A DNA stretch of 64,000 bases. It comes from CAMDHY01 sp046156265. GTDB taxonomy: Bacteria; Pseudomonadota; Alphaproteobacteria; Rhizobiales; Segnochrobactraceae. Position 1 is the stretch's first letter; each line of letters begins with the position of its first letter. The stretch is taken from the NCBI RefSeq assembly GCF_046156265.1, contig NZ_JAWDIR010000033.1, forward strand, positions 434,001 to 498,000, given 5' to 3'. The notes below the pieces were generated by a model. The model saw nothing but the letters and a program-made list of their open reading frames with translations. It did not search any database and was not told where the DNA came from. Positions 18,287-27,122 of the stretch are shown piece by piece. Made by a program: the position numbers and the translations under genes.

Positions 18287-18304
18287 CCTCTCGTTGGGGA
18301 GAGG
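18287..18304 (-). terminator. small hairpin between purH and serC
   Basis: A 6-bp perfect stem (CCTCTC/GAGAGG) with a 6-nt loop lies 39 nt after the purH stop. No T-run follows on the minus strand, so it is at best a weak terminator or an mRNA-stabilising hairpin. Confidence 0.35.
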
Positions 18305-18342
18305 TGTCCCGCCGCCGCGTCTACGCCTCAACCCCGTCACGG

Positions 18343-19977
18343 TCAATGGCGGAAGTGGCGGACCCCCGTGAGCACCATCGCGAGGCCCTTCTCGTTCGCC
18401 GCCTGGATCACCTCGTCGTCGCGCATCGAGCCGCCCGGCTGGATGACGGCGGTGGCGCCGGCCTCGGCGGCCGTCAGCAGGCCGTCGGCGAACGGGAAGA
18501 AGGCGTCCGAGGCGACCACCGAGCCGATGGTGGCCGGCTCCGCGTGGCCTGCCGCCACTGCGGCGTCGCGCGCCTTCCAGGCGGCGATGCGGGCGGAATC
18601 GACGCGGCTCATCTGGCCGGCGCCGATGCCGACGGTGGCGCCGCCCTTCGCATAGACGATGGCATTCGACTTGACGTGCTTGACCACCCGCCAGGCGAAG
18701 CGCAGGTCCGCCCACTCCTGCTCGGTCGGCGCGCGCGCCGTCACCACCTTGAGGTCGAGGTCGTCGACGACGGCATTGTCGCGCGACTGCACGAGCAGGC
18801 CGCCGGCGACGGAACGCACCATCAGCCCGGCCGCCCGCGGCTCGGGAAGGCCGCCGGTGACGAGCAGGCGGAGGTTCTTCTTGGCGGCGACGATCGCCAC
18901 CGCCTCGTCGGTGGCGCCGGGCGCGACGATCACCTCGGTGAACACCTCCACGATGGCGCGCGCGGCCTCGGCGTCGAGCGGCCGGTTGAGCGCGACAATG
19001 CCGCCGAAGGCCGAGACCGGATCGCAGGCGAGCGCCTTGCGGTAGGCGTCGAGCAGGCTCGAACCCTCGGCGACGCCGCAGGGATTGGCGTGCTTGATGA
19101 TGGCGACGGCCGCCGTCACCTCCGGGTCGAACTCGCCGACGAGCTCGAAGGCGGCGTCGGTGTCGTTGACGTTGTTGTAGGAGAGCGCCTTGCCCTGCAG
19201 CTGGCGGGCGGTGGCGACGCCTGGCCGGTCGCTGCCGGCAAGGTAGAAGCCGGCGCGCTGGTGCGGATTCTCGCCATAACGCATCTGTTCGGCCAGCCGG
19301 CCGCCGAAGGCCGCAAACGTCGGCATCTCCGCGGCGCCGGGCGACTGCGTGCTGACGTCCTCGGCAAACCAGGCGGCAATCGCCGCGTCATAGGCCGCGG
19401 TCCTGGCAAACGCCTTGGCGGCGAGCTTGCGGCGCAGCGCCGTGGTGGTGGCGCCGTCGTGGGCCGCGAGGTCGTCGAGCACGGCGCCATAGTCGGCGGG
19501 GTCGACGACGACGGTGAGGTAGGCGTGGTTCTTCGAGGCGGCGCGGATCATCGCCGGCCCGCCGATGTCGATGTTCTCCACCACCGCCGAGCGGGCGGCG
19601 CCGGCCGCCACCGTCGCCTCGAACGGATAGAGGTCGACGACGAGGAGGTCGATCGCCGGGATGCCGTGGGCTGCCATCGCCGCGGCGTGCTCGGGGTCGT
19701 CGCGCACGCCGAGGAGGCCGCCGTGCACGGCCGGGTGCAGTGTCTTCACCCGCCCGTCCATGATCTCGGGAAAGCCCGTCAGCGCCGACACGTCGACGAC
19801 GGTGACGCCGCCGGCGGTGATGGTCTTCGCCGTGCCGCCGGTCGAGACGATCTCGACGCCGCGCGCGGCGAGCGCAGCCGCGAACTCGACGACGCCGGTC
19901 TTGTCGGAGACGGAGAGGAGCGCGCGGCGGAGCGGCACCCGGTCGGGCGTGGCGATCTGCTTGACCGTGACGGACAT
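18343..19977 (-). CDS. purH: bifunctional AICAR transformylase / IMP cyclohydrolase
   Basis: 544 aa, last two steps of IMP synthesis. The N-terminal IMP cyclohydrolase (MGS-like) domain starts at RRALLSVSDKTGVVEF and includes STGGTAKTI. The C-terminal formyltransferase domain contains the active-site-type Lys-His of IIKHANPCGVA and ends in MVLTGVRHFRH. The start is ATG 19977 (MSVTVKQIA), since the open frame upstream adds 15 Arg-rich residues not typical of the family. Gene order (heparinase-like, purH, serC) is transcribed towards lower coordinates. Complete, with all expected segments. Confidence 0.97.
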   Translation of the reverse strand: MSVTVKQIATPDRVPLRRALLSVSDKTGVVEFAAALAARGVEIVSTGGTAKTITAGGVTVVDVSALTGFPEIMDGRVKTLHPAVHGGLLGVRDDPEHAAAMAAHGIPAIDLLVVDLYPFEATVAAGAARSAVVENIDIGGPAMIRAASKNHAYLTVVVDPADYGAVLDDLAAHDGATTTALRRKLAAKAFARTAAYDAAIAAWFAEDVSTQSPGAAEMPTFAAFGGRLAEQMRYGENPHQRAGFYLAGSDRPGVATARQLQGKALSYNNVNDTDAAFELVGEFDPEVTAAVAIIKHANPCGVAEGSSLLDAYRKALACDPVSAFGGIVALNRPLDAEAARAIVEVFTEVIVAPGATDEAVAIVAAKKNLRLLVTGGLPEPRAAGLMVRSVAGGLLVQSRDNAVVDDLDLKVVTARAPTEQEWADLRFAWRVVKHVKSNAIVYAKGGATVGIGAGQMSRVDSARIAAWKARDAAVAAGHAEPATIGSVVASDAFFPFADGLLTAAEAGATAVIQPGGSMRDDEVIQAANEKGLAMVLTGVRHFRH

Positions 19978-20110
19978 GGGGGCTCGGCTCCGGCGGCGGG
20001 GAAGGTGCGTGGCGGTTAGCACGGAACCGGCGGGACCGGAACCGCTGCTGACGCGGGCCGGCCATGCGCGGCGCTCCGGCCGTGCGCTTCCGTTCGAACC
20101 GGGCTACCGC

Positions 20111-21868
20111 TCAGACCAGCGTCGGCCCCTCGTCCCCGCCGCGGCCCGTGCGGCGCGCCGCGCGCGGCTTGCCCTCCGCCTGCAGTTCCAGCCGCCAGCC
20201 GAACTCCGGCACCAGCCGGGCGCGGCCGTAAAGCACGATCTGCTCGCTGCGCCGCGGCCCCTGCAGGCCGGCGAGGAACACCGACGGCTCCAGCATCGCC
20301 TCGGTGCCCAGCGCGACGAAGCGCCAGGCCTCGCCGTCGGGTGCCACCAGCACCACCGAATCGCCGCCGAGCGAACGGCTCGCCCGGATCGAGGGGTGAA
20401 GGTGGAAGCGCACGGCGAAGCGGTCGGCGTCCGGGCGGGCGCCGCCGCCGACCGGGCTCAGGCGGTCGGTGCCCTCGATCAGCTCGCCGGATGCGTGCAG
20501 CAGTAGCACGCGCTCGGCGATCAGCCCGAAGCGGCGGGCATAGCCGTCGTGGCGGGCAACGATGGCGACGCCGTCCGGCCCCTCCTCACGCTGCGCCTCG
20601 ACAATGCCCGGCCCGTCGACGATCGGCGCGCCGACCCAGCGCACCAGCCGCGGCGTCGTGACGATCTTCGCCGTCGAGGCGTCCTCGACGACGATCGTCG
20701 AGTGGGCGGCGGTCAGTCGGCAGGCGCGGCGCCAGTCGCTGCGCATCTGGCCGGGGGCGCCGCAGTTGACGATGAAGAGGTTGCGGCCCGAGCTCATCTC
20801 GAAGGCGAGCGTGCCGGCGTGGGCGTGGCCGCTGGCGGCGATCGGCGGCGGCCGGCCGACATCGGCGACCACCACCGTGCGTCCGGCCTCGAGGCGCTGG
20901 TAGCCGGAATGGCTGGCGTTGAGCGGCGGCGCGCCGCGGGCGTCGTCATAGGAGAGCACGGTGGCGAGCAGCCCGTGCGGCGTCGCGCCCATGCCGTTGA
21001 AGCGGGCGAAGGTGCCGTCGCCGAGGCGGAAGAAGCGCAGCATCGGCAGCATGCGGTCGATGGCGCCCATCACCGTCGAGCTCGGCGTCACCGCCCGCGC
21101 CGACAGCGCCTGGCGGATCGGCAGGAGATCGACGAGGAGTTCCAGCACCGCGCCGGGATCGCGCGAGACGTGGCCGCCGTCAGGCAGCACCTGGCGCTCG
21201 AGCGTGCGGTCGAGCCCCCGCAGGGCGATGCGCAGCAGCCGCTCCTGGCCGGAGATCGACACGCCGGCGGCGACCAGCGCGAGGCGCGCCTGCAGCTGCG
21301 GCAGCGTGTCGGGCATGTCCTCGATGCCGGCGCGCAGGCGGCGCACCTCGCGCCCGAGCGCCTTCAGGAAGCGGTCGTAGAACGCACCGTCGCAGCCATC
21401 GAGGATCAAGGGCGACTGCGACAGCCACGACAACAGCCGCCGCGCCGCCACTTCCGGGCGGCGGGCGATCGGCGAGAGCTTGCCGCTGGTGCGGATCCAG
21501 TCGTCGACGAGGGCGCGGGCGTTCTGGCGGGCGATGACGGTGTCGGCGGCGCGCAGATGGCGCAGCCAGCCGAAGCCATGCAGCACCCGCTCCCACTCCT
21601 CCGTCGGCGGTTCCACCTCGAAGGGCGAGCGCCCGCCGACCTCGACGACCTGGCCGGAGAACACGAAGACGCCGCCATAGATGTCGGCGGCCACCGTCGG
21701 GTCGGTGGTGCGGATGTCCTGCGGGGCGATCAGCAGCCGGTCGGGCGCCGGCGTGACCAGGCCGGTGCCGACGAGGCCGAAGGCGCGGACGCGCGCCCGC
21801 AGGGCGGCGGCACCGCGCTGGGCGGCGAGCCTCCACACCCGCATCCGGCGCGCCCGTCCCGGCCCCAT
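20111..21868 (-). CDS. heparinase II/III-like family protein
   Basis: 585 aa. An alpha-helical toroid half with FEVEPPTEEWERVLHGFGWLRHL (about residues 80-100) is followed by a beta-sandwich half (from about 320) of the Heparinase_II_III C-terminal type, with Tyr/His candidates in NASHSGYQRLEAG and HAHAGTLAFEMSSG. The characterised family cleaves uronic-acid polysaccharides by beta-elimination, but alphaproteobacterial members beside rsmB and purH, as here, are of unproven substrate and may act on cell-surface glycans. No signal peptide is obvious; the N-terminus is Arg-rich. The C-terminal tail is basic (RRTGRGG). Upstream rsmB is on the same strand, 174 nt away. Confidence 0.85.
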   Translation of the reverse strand: MGPGRARRMRVWRLAAQRGAAALRARVRAFGLVGTGLVTPAPDRLLIAPQDIRTTDPTVAADIYGGVFVFSGQVVEVGGRSPFEVEPPTEEWERVLHGFGWLRHLRAADTVIARQNARALVDDWIRTSGKLSPIARRPEVAARRLLSWLSQSPLILDGCDGAFYDRFLKALGREVRRLRAGIEDMPDTLPQLQARLALVAAGVSISGQERLLRIALRGLDRTLERQVLPDGGHVSRDPGAVLELLVDLLPIRQALSARAVTPSSTVMGAIDRMLPMLRFFRLGDGTFARFNGMGATPHGLLATVLSYDDARGAPPLNASHSGYQRLEAGRTVVVADVGRPPPIAASGHAHAGTLAFEMSSGRNLFIVNCGAPGQMRSDWRRACRLTAAHSTIVVEDASTAKIVTTPRLVRWVGAPIVDGPGIVEAQREEGPDGVAIVARHDGYARRFGLIAERVLLLHASGELIEGTDRLSPVGGGARPDADRFAVRFHLHPSIRASRSLGGDSVVLVAPDGEAWRFVALGTEAMLEPSVFLAGLQGPRRSEQIVLYGRARLVPEFGWRLELQAEGKPRAARRTGRGGDEGPTLV

Positions 21869-22042
21869 ACCCTGTCCCGCTCCAACGCCTCGTCCCGACC
21901 CGGCGCGAGCGCGCCCGGCCTGTCGTTGCCGATTCTAGCCGGCAATCCTTACCGCAAGAATTCCGCCGCGACCCCCGTCGCCGACTTCACGACACCGCGT
22001 AGTGCCGCCATGACCTAACTGAAAGGCAGTCGGGTGGCGCCG

Positions 22043-23437
22043 TCAGGCCGCGACGCGGCGCAACCGGGCGGCGAAGAAGCCGTCGCAGCCGGAGAGTCGC
22101 GGGTCGGCGGCGGCAAGATGACACGGCAATGTCCGCACGTCGCCCTCCGCCGTCACGGCTTCTGTGAGCCCGCCGATCTCGTCGGCCGTCACCGGCACCC
22201 GCTCCACCGGCGCGCCGGAGGCGATGAGCCGCGCGATCTGCGCCTCGCCCTCCTCGGGCTCGAGCGAACAGGTGGCGTAGACGAGGAGGCCGCCGGGCTT
22301 CACCCAGTCGATCGCCCGCATCAGGAGCCGGCCCTGCAGGGCGGCGAGCGCGGCCACGTCCTTCGGCCCCTTCGTCGAGCCGATGTCGGGGTGCCGGCGG
22401 AGTGTGCCGGTCGACGAGCACGGCGCGTCGAGCAGCACGGCGTCGAACTCTTGCGGCGGCGGCAGGTCCTGCACGTCGCCGGCAATCAGCTCCGCCGGCA
22501 GGCGCAGCCGGGTGAGGTTCTCCGACAGCCGGATCAGCCGCTCGGGCGAGGCGTCGACGGCGGTGACGCGCGCACCGGCCGCGGCGAGCTGGGCGGTCTT
22601 GCCGCCGGGCGCCGCGCAGAGGTCGGCGACCGTCAGCCCCGAGACGTCACCGAGGAGCTTGACCGGCAGCGAGGCGGCGGCGTCCTGCACCCACCAGCCG
22701 CCCTCGTCGAAGCCGGGCAGGGCCTCGATGCGTCCGTGCGAGAGAAGCCGCACGCCGCCGGTCGGCAGCACGCTGCCGCCGAGGCGCTCGGCCCAGCCGG
22801 CGGCGTCGGACGTGACCGACACGTCGAGCGGCGGCTCGACCAGCAGGATTTCGGCAATGGCCCGCACGGTGTCGGCGCCGTAGGCCGCTGTCCAGCGCTG
22901 GCGCAGCCAGGTCGGCAGGTTGAGCATCGCAGCGTCCTGGCCGGCGAGGATCTCCTCGCGCTGGCGCACCAGGCTGCGCAGCACGCCGTTGACGAGGCCC
23001 GCCCACGGCGCCGTGGTGCGGTCGGCGTTGGCGAGCGTCACGGCGAGCGAGACGGCGGCGTGGGCCGGCACCTCTAGGAAGAGGATCTGGGCCGCGGCGG
23101 TGACGAGGATCGGCCGGATGTCGACCGCCTTCTTCGGCAAGGGCTTCGCGATCAGCCGCTTCAGGGCGGCGTCGATCTGGCCGCGGCGGCGCAGCGATGT
23201 CGCGACGATCTGGCGGACGAGGGCACGGTCGCGGTCGGGCAGGCGGGCGAAGGCGGGCGTCGCCGCCTCGCCGCCGAAATCGACGTGCTGGCCGGCGAGC
23301 GCCCCGCCGACGATGGCGGCTGCGAAGCGACGGGCCGGCAGGCCGGGAACGTCGTCGACCGCCGGCGGTCGCGATTTTCCCGACGGACCAGACTTATGGG
23401 ACGGGCGGGGCCTGGCGGACGCGGAGGTGTCGGTCAT
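22043..23437 (-). CDS. rsmB: 16S rRNA m5C967-type methyltransferase (RsmB/NOP family)
   Basis: 464 aa. An N-terminal NusB-like RNA-binding domain (about 30-170) is followed by a SAM-dependent methyltransferase domain with the AdoMet-binding LCAAPGGKTAQLAAAG motif. The two family cysteines lie in LLDAPCSSTGTLRRHPDI and VYATCSLEPEEGE. The ATG at 23437 overlaps the htpX stop (ATGA, 23434-23437), so translation is coupled to htpX. Function: methylation of a cytosine in small-subunit rRNA during ribosome maturation; the precise site is inferred from family membership. Confidence 0.92.
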   Translation of the reverse strand: MTDTSASARPRPSHKSGPSGKSRPPAVDDVPGLPARRFAAAIVGGALAGQHVDFGGEAATPAFARLPDRDRALVRQIVATSLRRRGQIDAALKRLIAKPLPKKAVDIRPILVTAAAQILFLEVPAHAAVSLAVTLANADRTTAPWAGLVNGVLRSLVRQREEILAGQDAAMLNLPTWLRQRWTAAYGADTVRAIAEILLVEPPLDVSVTSDAAGWAERLGGSVLPTGGVRLLSHGRIEALPGFDEGGWWVQDAAASLPVKLLGDVSGLTVADLCAAPGGKTAQLAAAGARVTAVDASPERLIRLSENLTRLRLPAELIAGDVQDLPPPQEFDAVLLDAPCSSTGTLRRHPDIGSTKGPKDVAALAALQGRLLMRAIDWVKPGGLLVYATCSLEPEEGEAQIARLIASGAPVERVPVTADEIGGLTEAVTAEGDVRTLPCHLAAADPRLSGCDGFFAARLRRVAA

Positions 23438-24471
23438 GCCCAGGGGCCGCGTCGCGTGCCGCTCGGCGGCACGGTGCGGCCGCGACCGCGGACGTTCTCC
23501 CGGTGGCGTCCGCCGCCCCAAGGGCCCGACGGCTGTCCGCCGGCCGGCATGGCGCCGGCCGCCCCACGAGACTGGCCGTAGCCGGCCGACGGCGCAAAGC
23601 CGGCCCCGCCGCCACCGCCCGTCGAGCCCATCGTGCCGGCGAGCTGGCGCAGCGCGGCGATGCGGTTCTCGGTCGCCGGATGGGTCGAGAACAGGTTGTC
23701 CATGCGGGCGCCCGACAGCGGATTGACGATGAACATGTGCGCCATCGCCGGGTTCGCCTCGGCCGGCTCGTTCTGCAGGCGCTGGGCGCCGGCCTGCAGC
23801 TTCGCAAGCGCTGACGCCAGCGACATCGGGTTGCCGCAGATCTCCGCGCCCATGCGGTCGGCCGCATACTCGCGGGTGCGGCTCACCGCCATCTGCACCA
23901 GCATGGCGGCGAGCGGGGCGACGATCATCGTCACCAGCATGCCGATCCAGCCGAAGTGGTTGTTGCTGTCGCGATTGCCGCCGAAGAAGAAGGCGAAGTT
24001 CGCCAGCATCGAGATGGCGCCGGCGATCGTCGCGGTGATCGTCATGATCAGCGTGTCGCGGTTCTTCACGTGGGCGAGCTCGTGCGCCATCACGCCCGCG
24101 ACCTCGTCACGGGAGAGCAGGTTGAGCAGGCCCGTGGTGGCCGCGACGGCGGCGTTCTCGGGGTTGCGGCCGGTGGCGAAGGCGTTCGGCTGGTCCTCGT
24201 GGATGAGGTAGACCTTCGGCATCGGCAGCTCGGCCCGTGCCGCGAGCTGGCGCACCATGGCGAACAACTCCGGCGCCTGGCTCTCGTTCACCTCGACGGC
24301 GTGGTTCATCGACAGGACGAGCTTGTCGGAGTTCCAGTAGCTGAAGAAGTTCATGGCGATCGCGACGAAGAGCGCGATCATCATGCCGGTCTGGCCGCCG
24401 ATCATGAAGCCGACGCCCATGAAGATCGCCGTCATCGCGGCGAGGAGGAGGGCTGTCTTGGCGAAGTTCAT
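23434..24471 (-). CDS. htpX: HtpX-type M48 membrane metalloprotease
   Basis: 345 aa, somewhat longer than the usual 280-320. Two N-terminal membrane segments (about 5-50) are followed by the zinc-binding motif HELAH in VMAHELAHVKNRD (about 137-149), two more membrane segments and a downstream Glu in TREYAADRMGAE. Family role: quality control of inner-membrane proteins together with FtsH. The extra length is a Gly/Arg/Pro-rich tail after residue 290 (AGFAPSAGYGQSRG and beyond) of unknown significance. First gene of a two-gene overlapping unit with rsmB and divergent from the SDHAF4-like gene. Confidence 0.95.
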   Translation of the reverse strand: MNFAKTALLLAAMTAIFMGVGFMIGGQTGMMIALFVAIAMNFFSYWNSDKLVLSMNHAVEVNESQAPELFAMVRQLAARAELPMPKVYLIHEDQPNAFATGRNPENAAVAATTGLLNLLSRDEVAGVMAHELAHVKNRDTLIMTITATIAGAISMLANFAFFFGGNRDSNNHFGWIGMLVTMIVAPLAAMLVQMAVSRTREYAADRMGAEICGNPMSLASALAKLQAGAQRLQNEPAEANPAMAHMFIVNPLSGARMDNLFSTHPATENRIAALRQLAGTMGSTGGGGGAGFAPSAGYGQSRGAAGAMPAGGQPSGPWGGGRHRENVRGRGRTVPPSGTRRGPWA

Positions 24472-24627
24472 GGCGGCTCAGGGTCCTCCGGGGATGAGAT
24501 CGGGTCGGTGTCCGGCCGCGGGCGTGACCGCGGTTCGCAACGACCTATATGATGGGAGCCGCCCCGGGTAGCTGCAAGCCTGCCGCCGCCCGCGCCAAGG
24601 TCGAAATCAGTAAGATCGAGTGCCGCG

Positions 24628-24855
24628 ATGAGCCCCGTCGAGCCTGCCGCCTCCGCCTCCCCCGCCGCCCCCGAGACGCCCACCGAGGCTGCCCCGCGGC
24701 CGCTGTCGGCCGCGGCCGAGCGGGCGCTGGCGGAGGCCGCCGAGCGCCGCCGTCTCGCCGAGGAGGCGCGTCCGCGCGAGATCGGCGGCCGCGGCGGCCT
24801 CGAGCCGGCGCGCTACGGCGACTGGGAAGTGAAGGGCCTCGCCTCCGACTTCTGA
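24628..24855 (+). CDS. SDHAF4-like succinate dehydrogenase assembly factor (DUF1674)
   Basis: 75 aa. Low-complexity Ala/Pro N-terminal half, then the diagnostic C-terminal block EIGGRGGLEPARYGDWEVKG ending GLASDF. This block defines the DUF1674/SDHAF4 family, whose mitochondrial member binds flavinylated SdhA and protects it during complex II assembly. Bacterial function is inferred from that. Divergent from htpX, a common alphaproteobacterial arrangement, and followed 134 nt later by a LysR gene. Confidence 0.9.
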   Translation: MSPVEPAASASPAAPETPTEAAPRPLSAAAERALAEAAERRRLAEEARPREIGGRGGLEPARYGDWEVKGLASDF

Positions 24856-24989
24856 GGTCGCCGGCGAGGGTAAGGGCAGCATGCCAGCGAACGGCTCGCT
24901 GGCTCCGGGCCCCCCGGTTTCGCTTCTCGTCCCCGCTGTGCTTTGATCGCCCCGACGCGGCACCGGCCGCCGCGGGCGAGCCACAACCC

Positions 24990-25877
24990 ATGCGCCACTT
25001 CGATCCCGAGACGCTGGCGGCGTTCGTCGCCGTCGTCGACACCGGCAGCTTCACCGCGGCGGCAGCGCGCCTCGGCAAGACGCAGGCGGCGATCTCGATC
25101 GCGGTGACGCGATTCGAGGAGCGCCTCGGCCGGCGTCTCCTGGAGCGCAAGCCGCGCGGCGTGCGGCTCACCGACGCCGGCGAGACCTTGATCGGCTACG
25201 CCCGGCGGATGCTGGCGCTGGAAGACGAGGCGTTCGCGGCGCTGTGGCCGGAGGAGGTCGCCGGCCGCCTGCGCATCGGCATGCCGGACGACTACCAGGC
25301 GGTGTTCGGGCCGGCGCTGATCACCCGTTTCGCCGCCGAAAACCCGCGGGTGCGCCTCGAGATCATCTGCGACTTCTCCGAACGCCTCGAGCCGATGGTG
25401 GCGGCGGGCGACCTCGACCTCGCCATCGTCACCCGCGAGCGCGGCAGCGTCGCCGGCGAGCTCCTGCGCCGCGAGCCGCTCGTCTGGTGCGCCGCCACGG
25501 CCCAGGCGCCGGAGCGGCTCGACCCCTTGCCATTGGCCCTCTTCCCGGACCATTGCCGTGCCCGCCCGCGCATCCTCGCCGCCCTCGACAAGGCCGGGCG
25601 GCGCTGGCGGATCGCCTGGACCTCGTCGCACCTGCCGTCGATCGAGTCCGCCGTGACGCTCGGCATCGGCATAACGGCCCTGCCGGAATCGGTGGTGGCG
25701 CCGACGCTGCGCCGGCTCGGGCCCGCCGACGGCCTGCCGGAGCTGGAGCCGCTGGAGCTCGCGGTCATCACGGCCGAGCTCGCCGGCCCGCCGGCGCGGC
25801 GGCTTCGGACCTTCGTGCGCACCAGCTTCGGCCGTCTCGACCCCGCCGACGCGCCGCGGGCGGCTGAACCAGCCTGA
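24990..25877 (+). CDS. LysR-family transcriptional regulator
   Basis: 295 aa. N-terminal winged helix-turn-helix (residues 4-62: DPETLAAFVAVVDTGSFTAA, AARLGKTQAAISIAVTRFEE) and a C-terminal periplasmic-binding-like effector domain beginning near RLRIGMPDDY. The gene converges on, and ends 3 nt before, a TRAP transporter/aminotransferase operon. It may regulate that operon in trans, but LysR regulators are more often divergent from their targets, so this is only contextual. The effector is unknown. ATG 24990 gives the family-typical N-terminus. Confidence 0.92.
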   Translation: MRHFDPETLAAFVAVVDTGSFTAAAARLGKTQAAISIAVTRFEERLGRRLLERKPRGVRLTDAGETLIGYARRMLALEDEAFAALWPEEVAGRLRIGMPDDYQAVFGPALITRFAAENPRVRLEIICDFSERLEPMVAAGDLDLAIVTRERGSVAGELLRREPLVWCAATAQAPERLDPLPLALFPDHCRARPRILAALDKAGRRWRIAWTSSHLPSIESAVTLGIGITALPESVVAPTLRRLGPADGLPELEPLELAVITAELAGPPARRLRTFVRTSFGRLDPADAPRAAEPA

Positions 25878-25880
25878 CGG

Positions 25881-27122
25881 TCAGGCGAGCGCGGCGGCGG
25901 CCGCCTCGAAGGCCTCGACCATCTCCGCTTCCGCCGCGTCGTCGTGGGCGAACGACAGGTAGAGCCGGCCGAACGGCGACGGCATGGTGACGACGCCGTG
26001 CCGGCGCAGCGCGGCGTGCAGCCGCTCCGTCCGTCCGCCATCGACGGCGGCGATGGCGGCGGCGTAGTCGCGGGGCGGCTCGGCCGTGAACCACGGCGTG
26101 AAGACCGTTCCATAGCCGGCGGTCGAGGCCGTCACCCCGGCGCGGGCAAGCGCCCGTACGAGGGCGGCGCGCAGCCGGTCGCCGCGGGCCAGCAGCGCGC
26201 CGTAGTCGGCCTCGGCCAAGAGCCGCATCGAGGCGACGACGGCGGCGCTCGCGACCGGGTTGCCGCTGTAGGTGCCGGCGCGCACGGCACGCCCGTCCTC
26301 GGCGGCCGCCATCAGGTCCCGGCGACCGACGACGGCGGCGACCGCGATGCCGCTGCCGATCGCCTTGCCGACGGTGGCGAGGTCCGGATCGAGCCCGTAG
26401 GCGTGGCTGGTCAGGCCCGGCGCGATGCGGAAGCCCATCAGCACCTCGTCGGCTATGACGAGGGCGCCGTGGCGCCGCGCGACGGCCTGAAGGTGGGTGA
26501 GGTAGCCGGGCTGCGGCAGCACGCAGCCGGCGTTGGCGAGCATCGGCTCGACCAGCACCGCGGCGATGCCTGGATCGTCGGCGAACAGCTGCTCGACGTC
26601 GGCGAAGTCGTTGTAGCGGAGGAGCGTCGTGCGATCGCTGCGGGGGCGGATGTTCGCCCGCATCGCGGCTTCCGGCGCGCCGGCGTTGCCGAAGGCGACG
26701 TCGTCGTACCAGCCGTCATAGCCGGCGGCGAACTTGGCAATCCGCGGCCGGCCGGTGACGGCGCGGGCGATGCGGGCTGCGAGGTGCACCGCCTCCGAGC
26801 CGGTGTTGACGAAGACGACGCCGTCGAGCGCGCCGGTGCGGGCGGCAAGCGCCGCCGCGGCCTCTTCCTCCAGCGCGTGCGGGAAGGCCGGCATCGGGCC
26901 GTTGTCGAGGGCGGCGCGCACCGCCTCGAGCACCGCCGGATGGCCGTGGCCGACCATGGTCGCGCCGAAGCCCAGCGCGGTGTCGACATAGCGGCGGCCG
27001 GTGGTGTCCCACACGTACGGGCCGGCCGAACGGGTGACGACGAACGGCGCGCCGTCGAGCGCCGGCAGGGCGCGGCCGGCACTGGAGATGCCGCCGATGA
27101 GGTGACGCATCGGCTCCATCAT
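25881..27122 (-). CDS. class III PLP-dependent aminotransferase (glutamate-1-semialdehyde aminomutase-like)
   Basis: 413 aa. Fold-type I, class III: substrate/cofactor segments GFGATMVGHGHP and VNTGSEAVHLAARIARA, PLP-ring Asp225 in LVIADEVLMGFR, Schiff-base Lys253 in ATVGKAIGSG. Closest in style to HemL, but its position as last gene of a TRAP uptake operon argues for a catabolic aminotransferase or aminomutase acting on the imported compound, perhaps a beta- or omega-amino acid. The start overlaps the dctM stop within ATGATGA (27122-27117), so either of two adjacent ATGs could be used. It converges with the LysR gene 3 nt away. Confidence 0.88.
   Translation of the reverse strand: MMEPMRHLIGGISSAGRALPALDGAPFVVTRSAGPYVWDTTGRRYVDTALGFGATMVGHGHPAVLEAVRAALDNGPMPAFPHALEEEAAAALAARTGALDGVVFVNTGSEAVHLAARIARAVTGRPRIAKFAAGYDGWYDDVAFGNAGAPEAAMRANIRPRSDRTTLLRYNDFADVEQLFADDPGIAAVLVEPMLANAGCVLPQPGYLTHLQAVARRHGALVIADEVLMGFRIAPGLTSHAYGLDPDLATVGKAIGSGIAVAAVVGRRDLMAAAEDGRAVRAGTYSGNPVASAAVVASMRLLAEADYGALLARGDRLRAALVRALARAGVTASTAGYGTVFTPWFTAEPPRDYAAAIAAVDGGRTERLHAALRRHGVVTMPSPFGRLYLSFAHDDAAEAEMVEAFEAAAAALA

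Noticed and set aside
25881..27122. Calling the aminotransferase hemL (glutamate-1-semialdehyde aminomutase)
   Set aside because: The class III fold and style are HemL-like, but Alphaproteobacteria generally make 5-aminolevulinate by HemA synthase, and the gene is embedded in a TRAP uptake operon. A specific symbol would be misleading.
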